This document shows, one piece after another, positions 38,002 through 47,936 of a stretch of DNA of 64,000 bases (position 1 is the first letter of the stretch; the number at the start of each line of letters is the position of its first letter). The DNA is taken from the NCBI GenBank assembly GCA_028280415.1, contig JANQLV010000061.1, positions 1 through 64,000 on the forward strand, in the 5' to 3' direction. Under the pieces are notes generated by a model, which worked only from the letters and a program-made list of their open reading frames with translations, searched no databases and was not told the DNA's origin. Source of the DNA: Saprospiraceae bacterium (lineage in GTDB: Bacteria; Bacteroidota; Bacteroidia; Chitinophagales; Saprospiraceae). The position numbers and the translations under genes are program-made.

Positions 38002-39441
38002 ATGAAAAACGGAAAACTCTTCATATTACTCAAAGCATTAAAGCCTGAAGAATGGAAAGGGCTTCGAAAAATGGTTGACTCTCCTATTTATAACACAAAT
38101 AAGACGCTTATTACATTGTTCAATCAATTGCGAAGCCAGCGAGGTGATTTTGATAGTTCTCAAAAAGGAAAAGAACAACTTTTTAAAAGAATTTGGCCTG
38201 GAAAAAGCTTCGATAATTACAAAATTCACCGCTTATTTACTCAGATGACTCAGCTCGTAGAAGAATACTTTTTATTATTAGAACAAAGAGGAAATGAATT
38301 AGAGCGGAAAAAGAGATTATTGAATATTTATGGAAAAAGAAACCTGATCTCCTTTTTTGAAAGAGCGGCCAAAGATTTAAAAACGGAATTAGATGTTTTT
38401 CCATTTAGGGATCTCGAATATTATCAGGATCAAATTATGTTGAATGAAGCTATTTATTTTCATCCGTTAAACGATAAATACGATTTAAAAGATGGTTCTC
38501 TCGACCGATTAATAAATAGTCTGGATTATTATTTTATTCTGGCAAAAATGAGATATGGATTGTCTTTGAAAAATCGGGAGCGAATTTTAGCAAAACCAGG
38601 TAAGTGGCGATTCATGGAGAATTTACAAAAGGAAGAAAGACTTGAATTTATCAAGGAGATGCCACTTTACCAATTATATCAAAAAGCTTTTGCCTTGTTG
38701 GGAGAAGATGGAATTGCGCACTTTAAAACGTATGAACTACAATTATTTGAAAATATTACCATTTTAGGAAAGGACCGGAAGATTTTATTTTTTAGCGGAT
38801 TGAATTTTATTAATCGCCAGGTAAATAAAGGCCTGAGTATTTTTAGTGATAAAGCACTGGAATGGTATCAGTTTGGCTTGCATAACGGTCTGCTCATAGA
38901 AAATGAAAAGATGAATGAAGTAACCTTTGGAAATATTGTAGTGTTCGGGTGTCGCCAAAAAAAGTTTGATTGGACTAAGGATTTTATAAACTCTTACCAA
39001 CATCTTTTAGACGCATCACAAAGAATGGATATTGTTACGTATCACCTTGGGCTATGGCATTTTTATCAACAAGATTTTGAAAACGCCTTTTCGGTTCTCT
39101 TGAATTATACTTTTATTCCTGCTTATTTTTTAAAATCAAGATTGACTGCTATTCGAGCCTTGTTCGAAAAATTCATTGTGGATAATGATTATTATGAATT
39201 GTTAGTTCATCAAATTAATGCTTTTGAAATGGCGATGAGAAGAAGAACCGCTTTTTCGAAATCTGCAAAAGAACCTATTATGAATTGTCTGTTTTTTATT
39301 AAAACATTTACGAATCTGATCTGGAACAATAAACTTAGCGATGAGCGGATTAATACCTATTTGGATCAACTTGAGGAAAGCAAAAAAATCGCAACCAGGC
39401 ACTGGCTGATTGCGAAATTAAAGCAACTAAGAATGACTTAG
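38002..39441 (+). CDS. Unknown 479-residue helical cytosolic protein
   Basis: Starts at ATG 38002 (MKNGKLFILLKALKPEEWKG); an upstream in-frame TTG adds six residues. I do not recognise a family. It is helix-rich throughout, with TPR-like pairs in the second half (LGLWHFYQQDFENAFSVLL), no signal peptide and no membrane helix. The opening LKALKPEEWKGLRKMVDSPIYN looks like a conserved N-terminal domain rather than a linker. Its stop overlaps by 3 bases the stop of the GG-leader peptide gene on the other strand. Confidence 0.65.
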   Translation: MKNGKLFILLKALKPEEWKGLRKMVDSPIYNTNKTLITLFNQLRSQRGDFDSSQKGKEQLFKRIWPGKSFDNYKIHRLFTQMTQLVEEYFLLLEQRGNELERKKRLLNIYGKRNLISFFERAAKDLKTELDVFPFRDLEYYQDQIMLNEAIYFHPLNDKYDLKDGSLDRLINSLDYYFILAKMRYGLSLKNRERILAKPGKWRFMENLQKEERLEFIKEMPLYQLYQKAFALLGEDGIAHFKTYELQLFENITILGKDRKILFFSGLNFINRQVNKGLSIFSDKALEWYQFGLHNGLLIENEKMNEVTFGNIVVFGCRQKKFDWTKDFINSYQHLLDASQRMDIVTYHLGLWHFYQQDFENAFSVLLNYTFIPAYFLKSRLTAIRALFEKFIVDNDYYELLVHQINAFEMAMRRRTAFSKSAKEPIMNCLFFIKTFTNLIWNNKLSDERINTYLDQLEESKKIATRHWLIAKLKQLRMT

Positions 39442-39575
39442 CCTACTACTACTTCTTCAATAATAATTCCTCCCTTGATTTTCTTTAATTGCGTTTTGGG
39501 AATTTCAAGTTTGGTAAACTTTACAAAAGGAGTAACATTTAGATTTGTGAGATCGGAGGTGTTTGAATTTTGCAT
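39438..39575 (-). CDS. Small GG-leader peptide, candidate natural-product or bacteriocin precursor
   Basis: 45 residues: MQNSNTSDLTNLNVTPFVKF, then TKLEIPKTQLKKIKGG, then a 9-residue tail IIIEEVVVG. A leader of about 36 residues ending LKKIKGG is the double-glycine type that Bacteroidota natural-product precursors carry, cut by a C39 peptidase/ABC transporter during export. The tail is hydrophobic and very short for a classical bacteriocin. No transporter or modification enzyme is next to it, so processing would be supplied elsewhere. It lies between the helical orphan and the hybrid regulator. Confidence 0.6.
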   Translation of the reverse strand: MQNSNTSDLTNLNVTPFVKFTKLEIPKTQLKKIKGGIIIEEVVVG

Positions 39576-39974
39576 AACATTTTTTTTGAGAAGCCTGCTG
39601 ACTTCGATTAAAAAAAGGGATGATAAGTTTGAATAAGGGCAAGAGATTGGCCTTTTCTTTTTGCCCGATTTAGAAAAAAGAGTACTCTGAAAAGTGATTA
39701 AGCCTATCTAATCAACCTTGATGATTAAGGCTATTTTATCTTTACTAGTAATGCATTAATAAGGAAGTTCTCTTATTCAATTGTGTAATCGACTTTATGA
39801 CGAATGCGTGTTATTTGTTTGATTTTGGTTTGTCACTTCGCTATATTAATTCCGGATTGTTGATACAAAGATGGGAATAGAAGAGGAGAGAAATTGGCCA
39901 CCTATGGTAGAGAAATCGGACTTTATGGCCTAAAACAGCTCTGAGTCAGCGATTAATTCATAATTTCTCAAAGG
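39576..39974. other. Non-coding interval before the hybrid regulator's stop
   Basis: About 400 bp with no supportable gene. It contains the upstream region of the GG-leader peptide and the downstream region of the hybrid regulator. No hairpin with a T tract was recognised. Confidence 0.45.
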
Positions 39975-42900
39975 TCAAAAATAGGATGAGGGTAATTTCC
40001 CAAACCGTTTTTTATATTGTTGAGAAAAATATTTAACATCTTTAATTCCAACCGCATAAGCTGTTGCTTTGACAGAAGATTTGCTCTTAGTGACTAAGAG
40101 CTCTTGTGCTTGCATCATCCGGGCTTCCTGAATATATTGATTAGGAGATAAGCCGGTCATTTGTTTTATACGGCGCTGTAATTGTCTTCGACTAATAAAT
40201 AATGACTCCGTTAAACGTTCTACGTTGAAGGTCGCATCGCTATGATAGTTTTGTACGATTATTTCTAGAGATTTTAACCATTCTATATCCTCTTTTGAAA
40301 AATGAGAAGATAATTCGTTTGAATTTATAGACTCCGAATTCGTTTCTTCTATATTATGTTTTAACCAATCCATTCTGGCAGCATAATTTTTAAGCAGATT
40401 GGCGACTCGGATCTGCAATTCTTCTTCTTCGAAGGGTTTCGTTAAATAGTCATCTACCCCTATACGTAAAGCTTTTAGTTTATCTGAAATTCCAGCTCTG
40501 GCGGTTAACATTACTACCGGGATATGGCGCCACTCTCTGCTTGCTTTTAATTTTTCTAATAATTGAAAGCCATCCATTACAGGCATCATAATATCAGAAA
40601 CAATAAGAGATGGAAAAACTTTCATCTTTTCATTTTCTAAAACTTCCAAAGCTTCTGCCCCATTTTCCACACTGATTACCTGATAATGTTTACTAAGGAC
40701 CAGTTGTATATATTCCCTTAAATCCAGGTTATCTTCTACGAGCAGAATAGTAGCTGTTTTTTTAGATTCAGATAAAAGGATGTTTTGAGGTGAAGTATTT
40801 TTCTTATTATTGGTTTCAGGCGTATTTCTTTGATTCCCATTGGATGTAAGCTCCCCGTTTAATGACTGAGAATCGGAAACCTCTTTAATTGGAAATCGAA
40901 AAATAAAAGTACTGCCTTTTCCGAGTGTGCTATCCACAGTTAACTGACCTTTAAATAATTTTGCATACTCATTACATAATGCTAGTCCAACACCTGTACC
41001 TCCTTCGGCTACGACGTTTAATTGTTTGGACTGATAAAAACGATTAAAAACATGAGCTAAATCATCGGGGTGAATGCCCCTTCCGGTATCAGTGATTTTT
41101 ACTTCAATTTCTGACTCTAATTGATTTAGACTTAGTTCAACGATTCCCTTTTTGGACGTAAATTTAAAGGCATTGGATAAAAGGTTATTTACAATTTTTT
41201 GAAACTTATCTGTATCCAATAAAAGTTGAAGATTTCGATTCGCCTTATAAGTCAATCGGAACTGGATTTGCTTATAATCTGCAAAAGATTCAAATGAAGC
41301 TATAATCCGGGATATTAAAGGGTATAATGAAACAGCTTCTTCTTTTAACTGCAATTTTCCGGATTCCATTTTGGTAAGATCCAGAATTTCATTAACCAGT
41401 TCGAGCAAGGCCTTTCCATTTTGATGTGCGGTACCAATAAGCTTAGAATGATCCGGAGATAACTGCCTACTTTTCAACACGGTACTAAGCGGTCCAAGTA
41501 TCAGCGTCAGAGGAGTACGCAACTCATGTGAAACATTGGTGAAAAAACGTGACTTCACCTGATCCATTTGTCGGAGCTCCTCTGTTTGTTGAGCGATGGT
41601 ATAGGTTCTTTCTTTAACCTGCTCTTCTAATACGATTTGTCGTTTTTTCAAAGCCCGGGTTCGCCATTTATAGTATAAAATTATTAAACTGACAATTGCT
41701 CCGATAATGAGCAGTTGAAACCAGCTACGAGCATAAATCGGACTAACTACTTCGACTGGAATATTTAGTGTTTGATTCGAGAAGCGACCATCAGCTCCCT
41801 GTCCCTGAATGACCAATTGATATGATCCATAGGGAAGCGTTCCTAAACGAATAAAGTTTTCCTGAATATGATTCCAATCTGCATCAAGGCCTTCCAGTTT
41901 ATAACGATAGCGGTTTTGTTTGGAGTCAACAAATTCTAATAAAGCGAAGGACAGATATAGAAACCGATCGCCGGGAGCTAAGGAAATTTTTCCATCCTTT
42001 AGTAATTCAGAAGTGAGATCAACTACCTGATCTGAAAGAGCTTGATATTGTTGATAACCAGTAATTTCAAGTGGTGCATTATATTGCTCTTTCTCTTGAA
42101 TTAACTCATCCGGGCTAAATGCAGTTACGCCATTTAATCCTCCAAAATAAAGTTTGCCGTCCTTTGCTTTATAATGTGAAATTCGATTGAATTCATAATG
42201 TGTGACTCCATCTTCAGGGAGATAGGCTTTAGCTTTATGGTTATTTTTATCGAATTGTATGATTCCATAATCACTACTCATCCACAATTGTTCTTGCTGG
42301 TCTTCATAAACCGCATAAAGATTATTATTGGAAAACCCATCTACTGAAGTAAACTGTTTTACGGTATCAATTTGCATATTATTATCAAAGCCAAGTCGAA
42401 TTAGCCCACCACCCCAGGTTGCCAACCATAATACACCCTCATGATCTTCATGGACATGCTGAATATTATCATGAGGAATCTTAAATCCTGACTTACCATT
42501 GATCCAATATCTATTTAAAACCCCTTTTTCTGGACTCCAACTATATAGCCCTGAAGTAGTAGAAAGCCATACATGTCCATTCTGACTTTTGACAAATGAA
42601 TAAATGAATGAACTGGAAAGCGTTTCATTCTTGGATGATACTGCTATTCTATTGAACCTGCGTGAATCTGGATTCAGATAAGCTAAACCATTATGCGTTC
42701 CTATCCAAATTCTTTTTTCTTCATCTTCATAAATACTCCAAGCTAGAATTGCTTCAGTTCCACTGTCCGCAGTAAAAACCTCTTCAGTTTCTTTATATAC
42801 ATCTCGTCGCACAAGTGAGACATCACCAAACCATAAGTGATCTTCGTGGTCTTGAGATAAAGCCAGGGAGAGAATTCCTACCAATACTGAATCACTTTCT

Positions 42901-44159
42901 TCGTTTAGGAAAAAGGCAGGAGCTATTGATTCTTGATGTCTATCTGAAAAACGAATCCTTTGCCTTCCTTTATATGTGTTTACAAATAATTCATCCTCTG
43001 TAGCAACAATTCCCCGGCAGCTATAAGCTTTATCAAATTCGTAGAAATCATAGTTTAGATTGAGAAACTGAGTAAATGGATTTTGCTTTATTTCCACCCG
43101 ATATAATCCTGAAGCAGTGCCTATCCATGTTGAACCTTTGTTGTCAAAAAAGAATCGTTGAATTCCTGCATTTAGTATTTCTGGATAATGTGCTGCAAAG
43201 TCATAGAGCAATCCTTTTTCCACAGAAAACACAAGTAGTTTTGATTCTTGTTTATACCAGAAGCTATTATGCTTGTTCCAAAAAGCTATTTGGCTTGTCC
43301 AGTCAAAGGAAATAGTATCTAATAAAAGATTATGTTCATTCTCGTAGAAAACTGTTTTGTTCTTTCTGGTATCGAGATATGATAGTGTAAGGAGATTAGG
43401 TTCAGTTTTACTATAAAACCATAATTTATGATCGTCCTCAATACCTATGAACACTAGATTTTCGAAGCGTTTGGGCAAAGTGAGTCGTTGGGATAACTGT
43501 CCGAATGTATCAACTCCAACTAACTGTTCGACTTTTTTGGTGTATGGACCAACTTTAGATCCCCAAAATGTATTATTAGGGCTTTTAATTAAAGGGATAT
43601 AACCGGATTCTTCATATTTTATTTGTCTAAATCCACTTTTGGATTGGTAGATGAAAAATTTTCCATCAAGAGTAGTAATCATAAGTTTTCCCTCATCGAA
43701 GCTAAAAGCAGTAAAGATATCTTTGGCATGAAAAGGAATTTCAGTGTTTTCAAAATATTTTTCAAAAGGCAGAATTTTATTGGCTTGTTTATCAAAAATT
43801 GAGATATTCTTTGGAGAAATTGGAAACCACCAATTATTGACATCAAATAACCATAATTTTTCTGCATCATCCTCGAAGATATAATGTATAGTATTCGAAG
43901 CTAGTCCGTTTTTTTCCTTAGTATATACTTTGAAAGAACTACCATCAAATCTATTGAGTCCGTATTTGGTGCCAATCCAAATAAAACCCTTTTTGTCCTG
44001 ATGGATTGCATAAACATCTTGATTAGAAAGCCCTTCTTCTAATCCATAATGCTTTACCTTAGCGATATAATCCTGAGCTTGGCTATAGGGTAAGAATGAA
44101 CACCAAGTGAGCAATAAATACCAAAGGCTAGAAAGGAATCTCTTGCTAAATGATTTCAT
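39975..44159 (-). CDS. Hybrid two-component system regulator (propeller sensor, histidine kinase, receiver, AraC DNA-binding)
   Basis: 1394 residues. Signal peptide (to ~28, YSQAQ), then about 14 two-component propeller blades (KGFIWIGTKYGLNRFDG, WIGTHNGLAYLNPDSRRF), a Y_Y_Y domain (~715-795) and a membrane helix near 805-825. Then a HisKA domain with the phosphorylation His at ~877 (NVSHELRTPLTL), an ATPase with GTGVGLAL, a receiver with Asp at ~1189 (VSDIMMPVMDG), and an AraC helix-turn-helix (~1290-1394). Such proteins sense periplasmic sugars or peptides and directly control nearby operons. No sus-like operon is visible here, so the target is unknown. Confidence 0.95.
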   Translation of the reverse strand: MKSFSKRFLSSLWYLLLTWCSFLPYSQAQDYIAKVKHYGLEEGLSNQDVYAIHQDKKGFIWIGTKYGLNRFDGSSFKVYTKEKNGLASNTIHYIFEDDAEKLWLFDVNNWWFPISPKNISIFDKQANKILPFEKYFENTEIPFHAKDIFTAFSFDEGKLMITTLDGKFFIYQSKSGFRQIKYEESGYIPLIKSPNNTFWGSKVGPYTKKVEQLVGVDTFGQLSQRLTLPKRFENLVFIGIEDDHKLWFYSKTEPNLLTLSYLDTRKNKTVFYENEHNLLLDTISFDWTSQIAFWNKHNSFWYKQESKLLVFSVEKGLLYDFAAHYPEILNAGIQRFFFDNKGSTWIGTASGLYRVEIKQNPFTQFLNLNYDFYEFDKAYSCRGIVATEDELFVNTYKGRQRIRFSDRHQESIAPAFFLNEESDSVLVGILSLALSQDHEDHLWFGDVSLVRRDVYKETEEVFTADSGTEAILAWSIYEDEEKRIWIGTHNGLAYLNPDSRRFNRIAVSSKNETLSSSFIYSFVKSQNGHVWLSTTSGLYSWSPEKGVLNRYWINGKSGFKIPHDNIQHVHEDHEGVLWLATWGGGLIRLGFDNNMQIDTVKQFTSVDGFSNNNLYAVYEDQQEQLWMSSDYGIIQFDKNNHKAKAYLPEDGVTHYEFNRISHYKAKDGKLYFGGLNGVTAFSPDELIQEKEQYNAPLEITGYQQYQALSDQVVDLTSELLKDGKISLAPGDRFLYLSFALLEFVDSKQNRYRYKLEGLDADWNHIQENFIRLGTLPYGSYQLVIQGQGADGRFSNQTLNIPVEVVSPIYARSWFQLLIIGAIVSLIILYYKWRTRALKKRQIVLEEQVKERTYTIAQQTEELRQMDQVKSRFFTNVSHELRTPLTLILGPLSTVLKSRQLSPDHSKLIGTAHQNGKALLELVNEILDLTKMESGKLQLKEEAVSLYPLISRIIASFESFADYKQIQFRLTYKANRNLQLLLDTDKFQKIVNNLLSNAFKFTSKKGIVELSLNQLESEIEVKITDTGRGIHPDDLAHVFNRFYQSKQLNVVAEGGTGVGLALCNEYAKLFKGQLTVDSTLGKGSTFIFRFPIKEVSDSQSLNGELTSNGNQRNTPETNNKKNTSPQNILLSESKKTATILLVEDNLDLREYIQLVLSKHYQVISVENGAEALEVLENEKMKVFPSLIVSDIMMPVMDGFQLLEKLKASREWRHIPVVMLTARAGISDKLKALRIGVDDYLTKPFEEEELQIRVANLLKNYAARMDWLKHNIEETNSESINSNELSSHFSKEDIEWLKSLEIIVQNYHSDATFNVERLTESLFISRRQLQRRIKQMTGLSPNQYIQEARMMQAQELLVTKSKSSVKATAYAVGIKDVKYFSQQYKKRFGKLPSSYF

Positions 44160-44510
44160 TTAGATTGATCTTAGGGCTTTTGAAATAAGGACTTATTTTA
44201 AAAGCTGATGAATTATTCAAATATATAAAAAACAATGCTCCCTCCGGCGGTTTTATTTAGCTTTATAATCACAAAATCTATTTAGAAAACTTCTTTCTCA
44301 ATAAAAAAAGTCCAATATTTTTATGGAATTTTGGCGTCTCCGGAGTCTGTATATAATGAGCGGTCTGATGACTAATTATTTGAATGAAACAATTTGGAGA
44401 TAGAGACAAGATAGAGCATCATAAGCTTTTACGGAATTAGTTTTAGAACTTGATGTTCAAAATACCTGTACAATTGATTTTTCTATTTGACGAATTCAAA
44501 TGCAAAACGA
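44160..44510. other. Divergent upstream region of the hybrid regulator and comM
   Basis: About 350 bp with no gene seen on either strand. It must carry both promoters. I found no exact TAnnTTTG box, so no promoter is assigned. Confidence 0.45.
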
Positions 44511-45602
44511 ATGCTTGTAAAAACCTATGCGAGTGCGGTACAAGGAGTAGATGCACAAAGAATAACGATTGAGGTGAATGCCGGTGGAAATGTAGCAGCC
44601 GGACAAAAATTCTATCACCTGGTTGGCTTACCGGATATCGCTGTCCGGGAAGGACAACAACGAATCGAAGCGGCAATCAAAAATATTGATTATCGATTTC
44701 CCAGATTGAAGCTCGTTGTCAATATGGCTCCGGCGGATATTCGCAAAGAAGGCTCTTCCTACGACTTGCCTATAGCAATCGGGATACTGGCTAGTACCCA
44801 GCAGATAAATCCGGAAAAACTCAAAGATTACATGATGATGGGAGAGTTGGCACTTGATGGAGCTCTGCGCCCGATCAAAGGTGCGCTACCTATTGCCATC
44901 CAGGCGCGAAAAGAAAAATTCAAGGGAATTATTTTGCCCAGAGAGAATGCGAAAGAAGCGGCAATTGTCAGCGACTTGGAAGTATATGGTATTGAAAACC
45001 TCAATGAAGCTGTTGCCTTTTTCAGGGATGAAAAACCTCTAAAAGCAACGGTACTAGATACCCGGGAAGACTTTTTCGAAAACCAGGATAATTATGAGAA
45101 AGATTTTTCGGATGTAAAAGGGCAGGAGAATATTAAACGCGCGCTGGAGATTGCAGCAGCGGGTGGGCATAATGTCATTTTGATCGGTCCACCGGGAGCT
45201 GGAAAAACAATGTTGGCAAGAAGGCTTCCCACGATTCTTCCTCCTTTGAATCTTCGGGAGTCGCTGGATACGACCAAAATCTATTCGGTAGCAGGAATCC
45301 TTCCAAAGGATACGGCATTAATTGCTACCCGTCCTTTTCGGGCTCCGCATCATACGATAAGCGATGTCGCTTTAGTGGGGGGAGGCTCTAATCCTCAGCC
45401 CGGGGAAATTTCGCTCTCGCATAATGGTGTTTTGTTTCTGGATGAATTACCGGAGTTTAAGCGCTCGGTATTGGAAGTTCTGCGTCAACCGATGGAAGAA
45501 CGCTATGTCACGATTTCCCGGGCAAAAGTAGCGGTTGATTATCCGGCGAGCTTTATGTTAATTGCTTCGATGAACCCCTGTGGATGTGTACCCTTTGTAT
45601 AA
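44511..45602 (+). pseudogene. comM: 5' part of comM/yifB (Mg-chelatase-like AAA ATPase), interrupted by an integrated element
   Basis: Starts at ATG 44511 ([21 protein letters not shown]), the usual ComM start; an in-frame TTG at 44487 is not needed. The ChlI-like N-terminal domain is followed by Walker A ([20 protein letters not shown]) and Walker B ([12 protein letters not shown]). The protein then stops at 363 residues, instead of about 510, just after [10 protein letters not shown]. In intact ComM the next residues are PCG; here the sequence becomes GCVPFV and a stop. ComM is a hexameric helicase that helps branch migration in natural transformation. The missing part includes sensor 2 and the C-terminal domain, so function is probably lost. 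Confidence 0.9.
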
Positions 45603-47077
45603 TCATTTGGAGAGGAGGGTGTGGGAGGAGAGGGTGGCTCAGTAGGCAGATAGTATAAATTGATCTCAATCTCTGTTTCGCCGATAATGATTGATTCCAC
45701 AATGTGCTCAATGATGGTGCGCTTCTCACTGAACTCTAGCTCTCCCCACCGAGCGTGTAAGGTACGAGCATCGTGGAAGCTTTGGTCAGAGGAGACATAT
45801 TGAAGTCTCAAAGCATCCAGCTCAGCCGCCAAATTTGTGATTTTCTGAAAATTCCTGACGGAATAATCATGAAGTGGATCATAGTGAGTAGGGAAGGCCT
45901 CTTTTGGTAGTTTTCCCTCGTGAAACAGCTCCATTACGTTCTTCATTTTTCTGTCTATCTCTTCTTTCTCACTCTCAGCTAATTTGAGTAACTTTTCTTT
46001 GTCTTTAATCGCTTCCTGTGCATCGCCTAGGTATTTAGCAATCTCTACATCTGAGTATAGAAAGCTTTCTAGCTGGGAATGGAAAATTTCTTCTAGATCG
46101 TCAACACCGATTTTGTTCCGACATGATTTGCAAGTGTACTTTGGATGATTTGATGGAACGTACATCTTCCCTCCACAGGCACAAATAGTTTTACCTGTAA
46201 AAAGGTATTTAGCTTTTCTTGATTTGCGCTTGTTTTTTGAAGCCTGCTCGTCAAGGATAACTTGAACCTTGTCCCATATTTCATCTGAGATAATCCTTGG
46301 AGCTTTGACAAATATCCAGTCATCAGGAGATTTAAGCTCCCACTGTTTACCCTTCCCTAAACTCTTGGTGTAGTTGGCTCGTCTTAGACCTTTGGCGATA
46401 GGATCACGCAGAAGTCTGGTGATACTGTTACTTGAGAACTTAGCACCTTTTCTGGTGCGATAGCCTAGCTCATTTAGCTCTCGGGCAACGGGTTTCTTAC
46501 GCTCGTGTTTTAAAAATAGCTCGTACATGAGTTTTCTGACCGGAGCTTCTTTTTCGTTTAACTCAAGTTTCTTATCAATCCATTGATAACCGTAAGGAGC
46601 AGCACCGCCGAGGGGCTTGCCTAGCTTGGCTCTAATAGGAACAGATGCAGCTACTCGGGCAGAAATCTCTTCTCGCTCCCACTGAGCCATAGCAGCTATG
46701 ATGGTATAGAAGAGTCGTCCAGCTGGGGTACTGGTATCTATTGCCTCTTGGAGGGATATGAGGTCAGCATCGTAGGCTTGAAAGTATTCAGAAAATTCAA
46801 GTAGCTCTTTGGTGTTTCTGGCAAGTCGGGCAAGTTTGGAGAATATGAGACCAGTGATAGTGCCGTCTTTAATGTCTTGCAGCATTTCTCTAGTCTGAGT
46901 TAAGTCCATTGTTGAACTGCCTGAGACATCTTCAAGACGATAGATTTTAACTACTTCCCACTCTTTCATTTTGGCGTACAGTCGTCCACGTTCTTCATGG
47001 TGCTTGGGAGAATCACGTTTGACTTGAAAATCTGTACTTACTCTTATCCAGAGACCTACTTTTTTACCTTTGTTCAT
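45539..47077 (-). CDS. Large serine recombinase (integrase of the comM-inserted element)
   Basis: 512 residues. The N-terminal resolvase domain (~6-150) has the catalytic Ser14 (WIRVSTDFQ), and [16 protein letters not shown] and [16 protein letters not shown] Recombinase domain (~170-275, [21 protein letters not shown]), a Cys4 zinc ribbon (CACGGKMYV at ~299 with TCKSC at ~315) and a long coiled coil (~355-440) follow. Large serine recombinases integrate elements at short att sites. This one sits at the comM junction, and its last ~15 codons are comM sequence read backwards. It probably catalysed the insertion. Confidence 0.92.
   Translation of the reverse strand: MNKGKKVGLWIRVSTDFQVKRDSPKHHEERGRLYAKMKEWEVVKIYRLEDVSGSSTMDLTQTREMLQDIKDGTITGLIFSKLARLARNTKELLEFSEYFQAYDADLISLQEAIDTSTPAGRLFYTIIAAMAQWEREEISARVAASVPIRAKLGKPLGGAAPYGYQWIDKKLELNEKEAPVRKLMYELFLKHERKKPVARELNELGYRTRKGAKFSSNSITRLLRDPIAKGLRRANYTKSLGKGKQWELKSPDDWIFVKAPRIISDEIWDKVQVILDEQASKNKRKSRKAKYLFTGKTICACGGKMYVPSNHPKYTCKSCRNKIGVDDLEEIFHSQLESFLYSDVEIAKYLGDAQEAIKDKEKLLKLAESEKEEIDRKMKNVMELFHEGKLPKEAFPTHYDPLHDYSVRNFQKITNLAAELDALRLQYVSSDQSFHDARTLHARWGELEFSEKRTIIEHIVESIIIGETEIEINLYYLPTEPPSPPTPSSPNDYTKGTHPQGFIEAINIKLAG
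45570..45600. other. Left integration junction (attL) in comM
   Basis: The comM frame departs from the conserved SMNPCPCG segment within ATGAACCCCTGTGGATG, so the crossover lies near 45575-45590. The serine recombinase gene ends right across it. Exact core bases cannot be fixed without the empty site or the right junction. Confidence 0.6.
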
Positions 47078-47129
47078 GAGAGCTTTCTTTAATTGAATTA
47101 ATATACAAAAAAATACAATATCTACTACA

Positions 47130-47582
47130 CTATCTTCTCGTATTGTTTAGTGGCGGTGGCTCAATATGGTCAGAGCAATACTTTCGGATCAGTACACTTT
47201 CCATGTTCTTCGCGTGGTCTTTTTCTTCGTATTCTTTGTACGCCACAAATATCTTTAACCCCATCTCTTGTATGATCCTGGTTAACTCCTTGTACGCTGT
47301 ATGAGGAGTTTTGTAATTCTTGAACTTGTGAGGCAAGAATGAGATCAGTAGGTTTTGGAGTCTAGTTTGGATTTTTCCGTGTCCGATGTAAATGAGATCA
47401 GAGGAATCCACCAGACGAGGAATACTGGCATCAGCTTTTAAGATATATACTCCATTGCGTCTTGGGAGTCGTAGGATTAGATTACGACACGAAATATCGT
47501 CAATGGGTACTTCTTGCCAATTGGCAAACCCATAGGAGCTTAGGTGGTGTGAGGTCATGTAGGTTTCATTAATAGTTAGCAT
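47130..47582 (-). CDS. GIY-YIG nuclease-like protein
   Basis: 150 residues from ATG 47582; a GTG 4 codons earlier is possible. The core reads GVYIL at ~42, DLIYIGHGKIQTRLQ at ~62, a catalytic Glu in MESVLIRKY at ~129, and PPPLNNTRR at the end, so the GIY-YIG motif, the Arg, the Glu and the final Asn are all in place. Such stand-alone domains cut DNA in repair, homing or mobile elements. It starts just upstream of the integrase in the same direction and may be part of the element's maintenance genes. Confidence 0.7.
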   Translation of the reverse strand: MLTINETYMTSHHLSSYGFANWQEVPIDDISCRNLILRLPRRNGVYILKADASIPRLVDSSDLIYIGHGKIQTRLQNLLISFLPHKFKNYKTPHTAYKELTRIIQEMGLKIFVAYKEYEEKDHAKNMESVLIRKYCSDHIEPPPLNNTRR

Positions 47583-47936
47583 AGTACAACGCACACGTAG
47601 GCTATTTCGTTGCTTATCACTTCAATTTTTTTCATACAACCCTAATCTGTTTACTCCTCAAAGCAGATCAGGAACCGAGTTGTAATCAAATAAATTGATG
47701 GATCATTACGGTGAAAAACTCTCGCTCTTACTTCCCTTTCAGATATTTCGGTTCTCTTCCTCTACCTGATGCACAAATCTAGTCAGCCCAGAAAATCTCC
47801 AAGTATTCACTTAAAGTCCAGCTCATAAATATTTGATCAAGTCCTTGAGAAAATATTGATGGCTGGTACTGGTATATATTCTTGGTCTTTGACTCTTGTA
47901 GTGCTTCGAGTAAAGGGAGGAAACCTCAATTAAGAA
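47583..47936. other. Divergent non-coding region (354 bp) between the GIY-YIG and RadC-like genes
   Basis: No gene seen. It separates minus-strand recombination genes from plus-strand genes, and presumably holds two promoters. A purine-rich AAAGGGAGGAAA lies 16 bases before the 47937 ATG. Confidence 0.4.

Noticed and set aside
47583-47936. Possible tRNA or origin repeats in the divergent region
   Set aside because: No cloverleaf, TTC loop or iterated binding sites could be traced.
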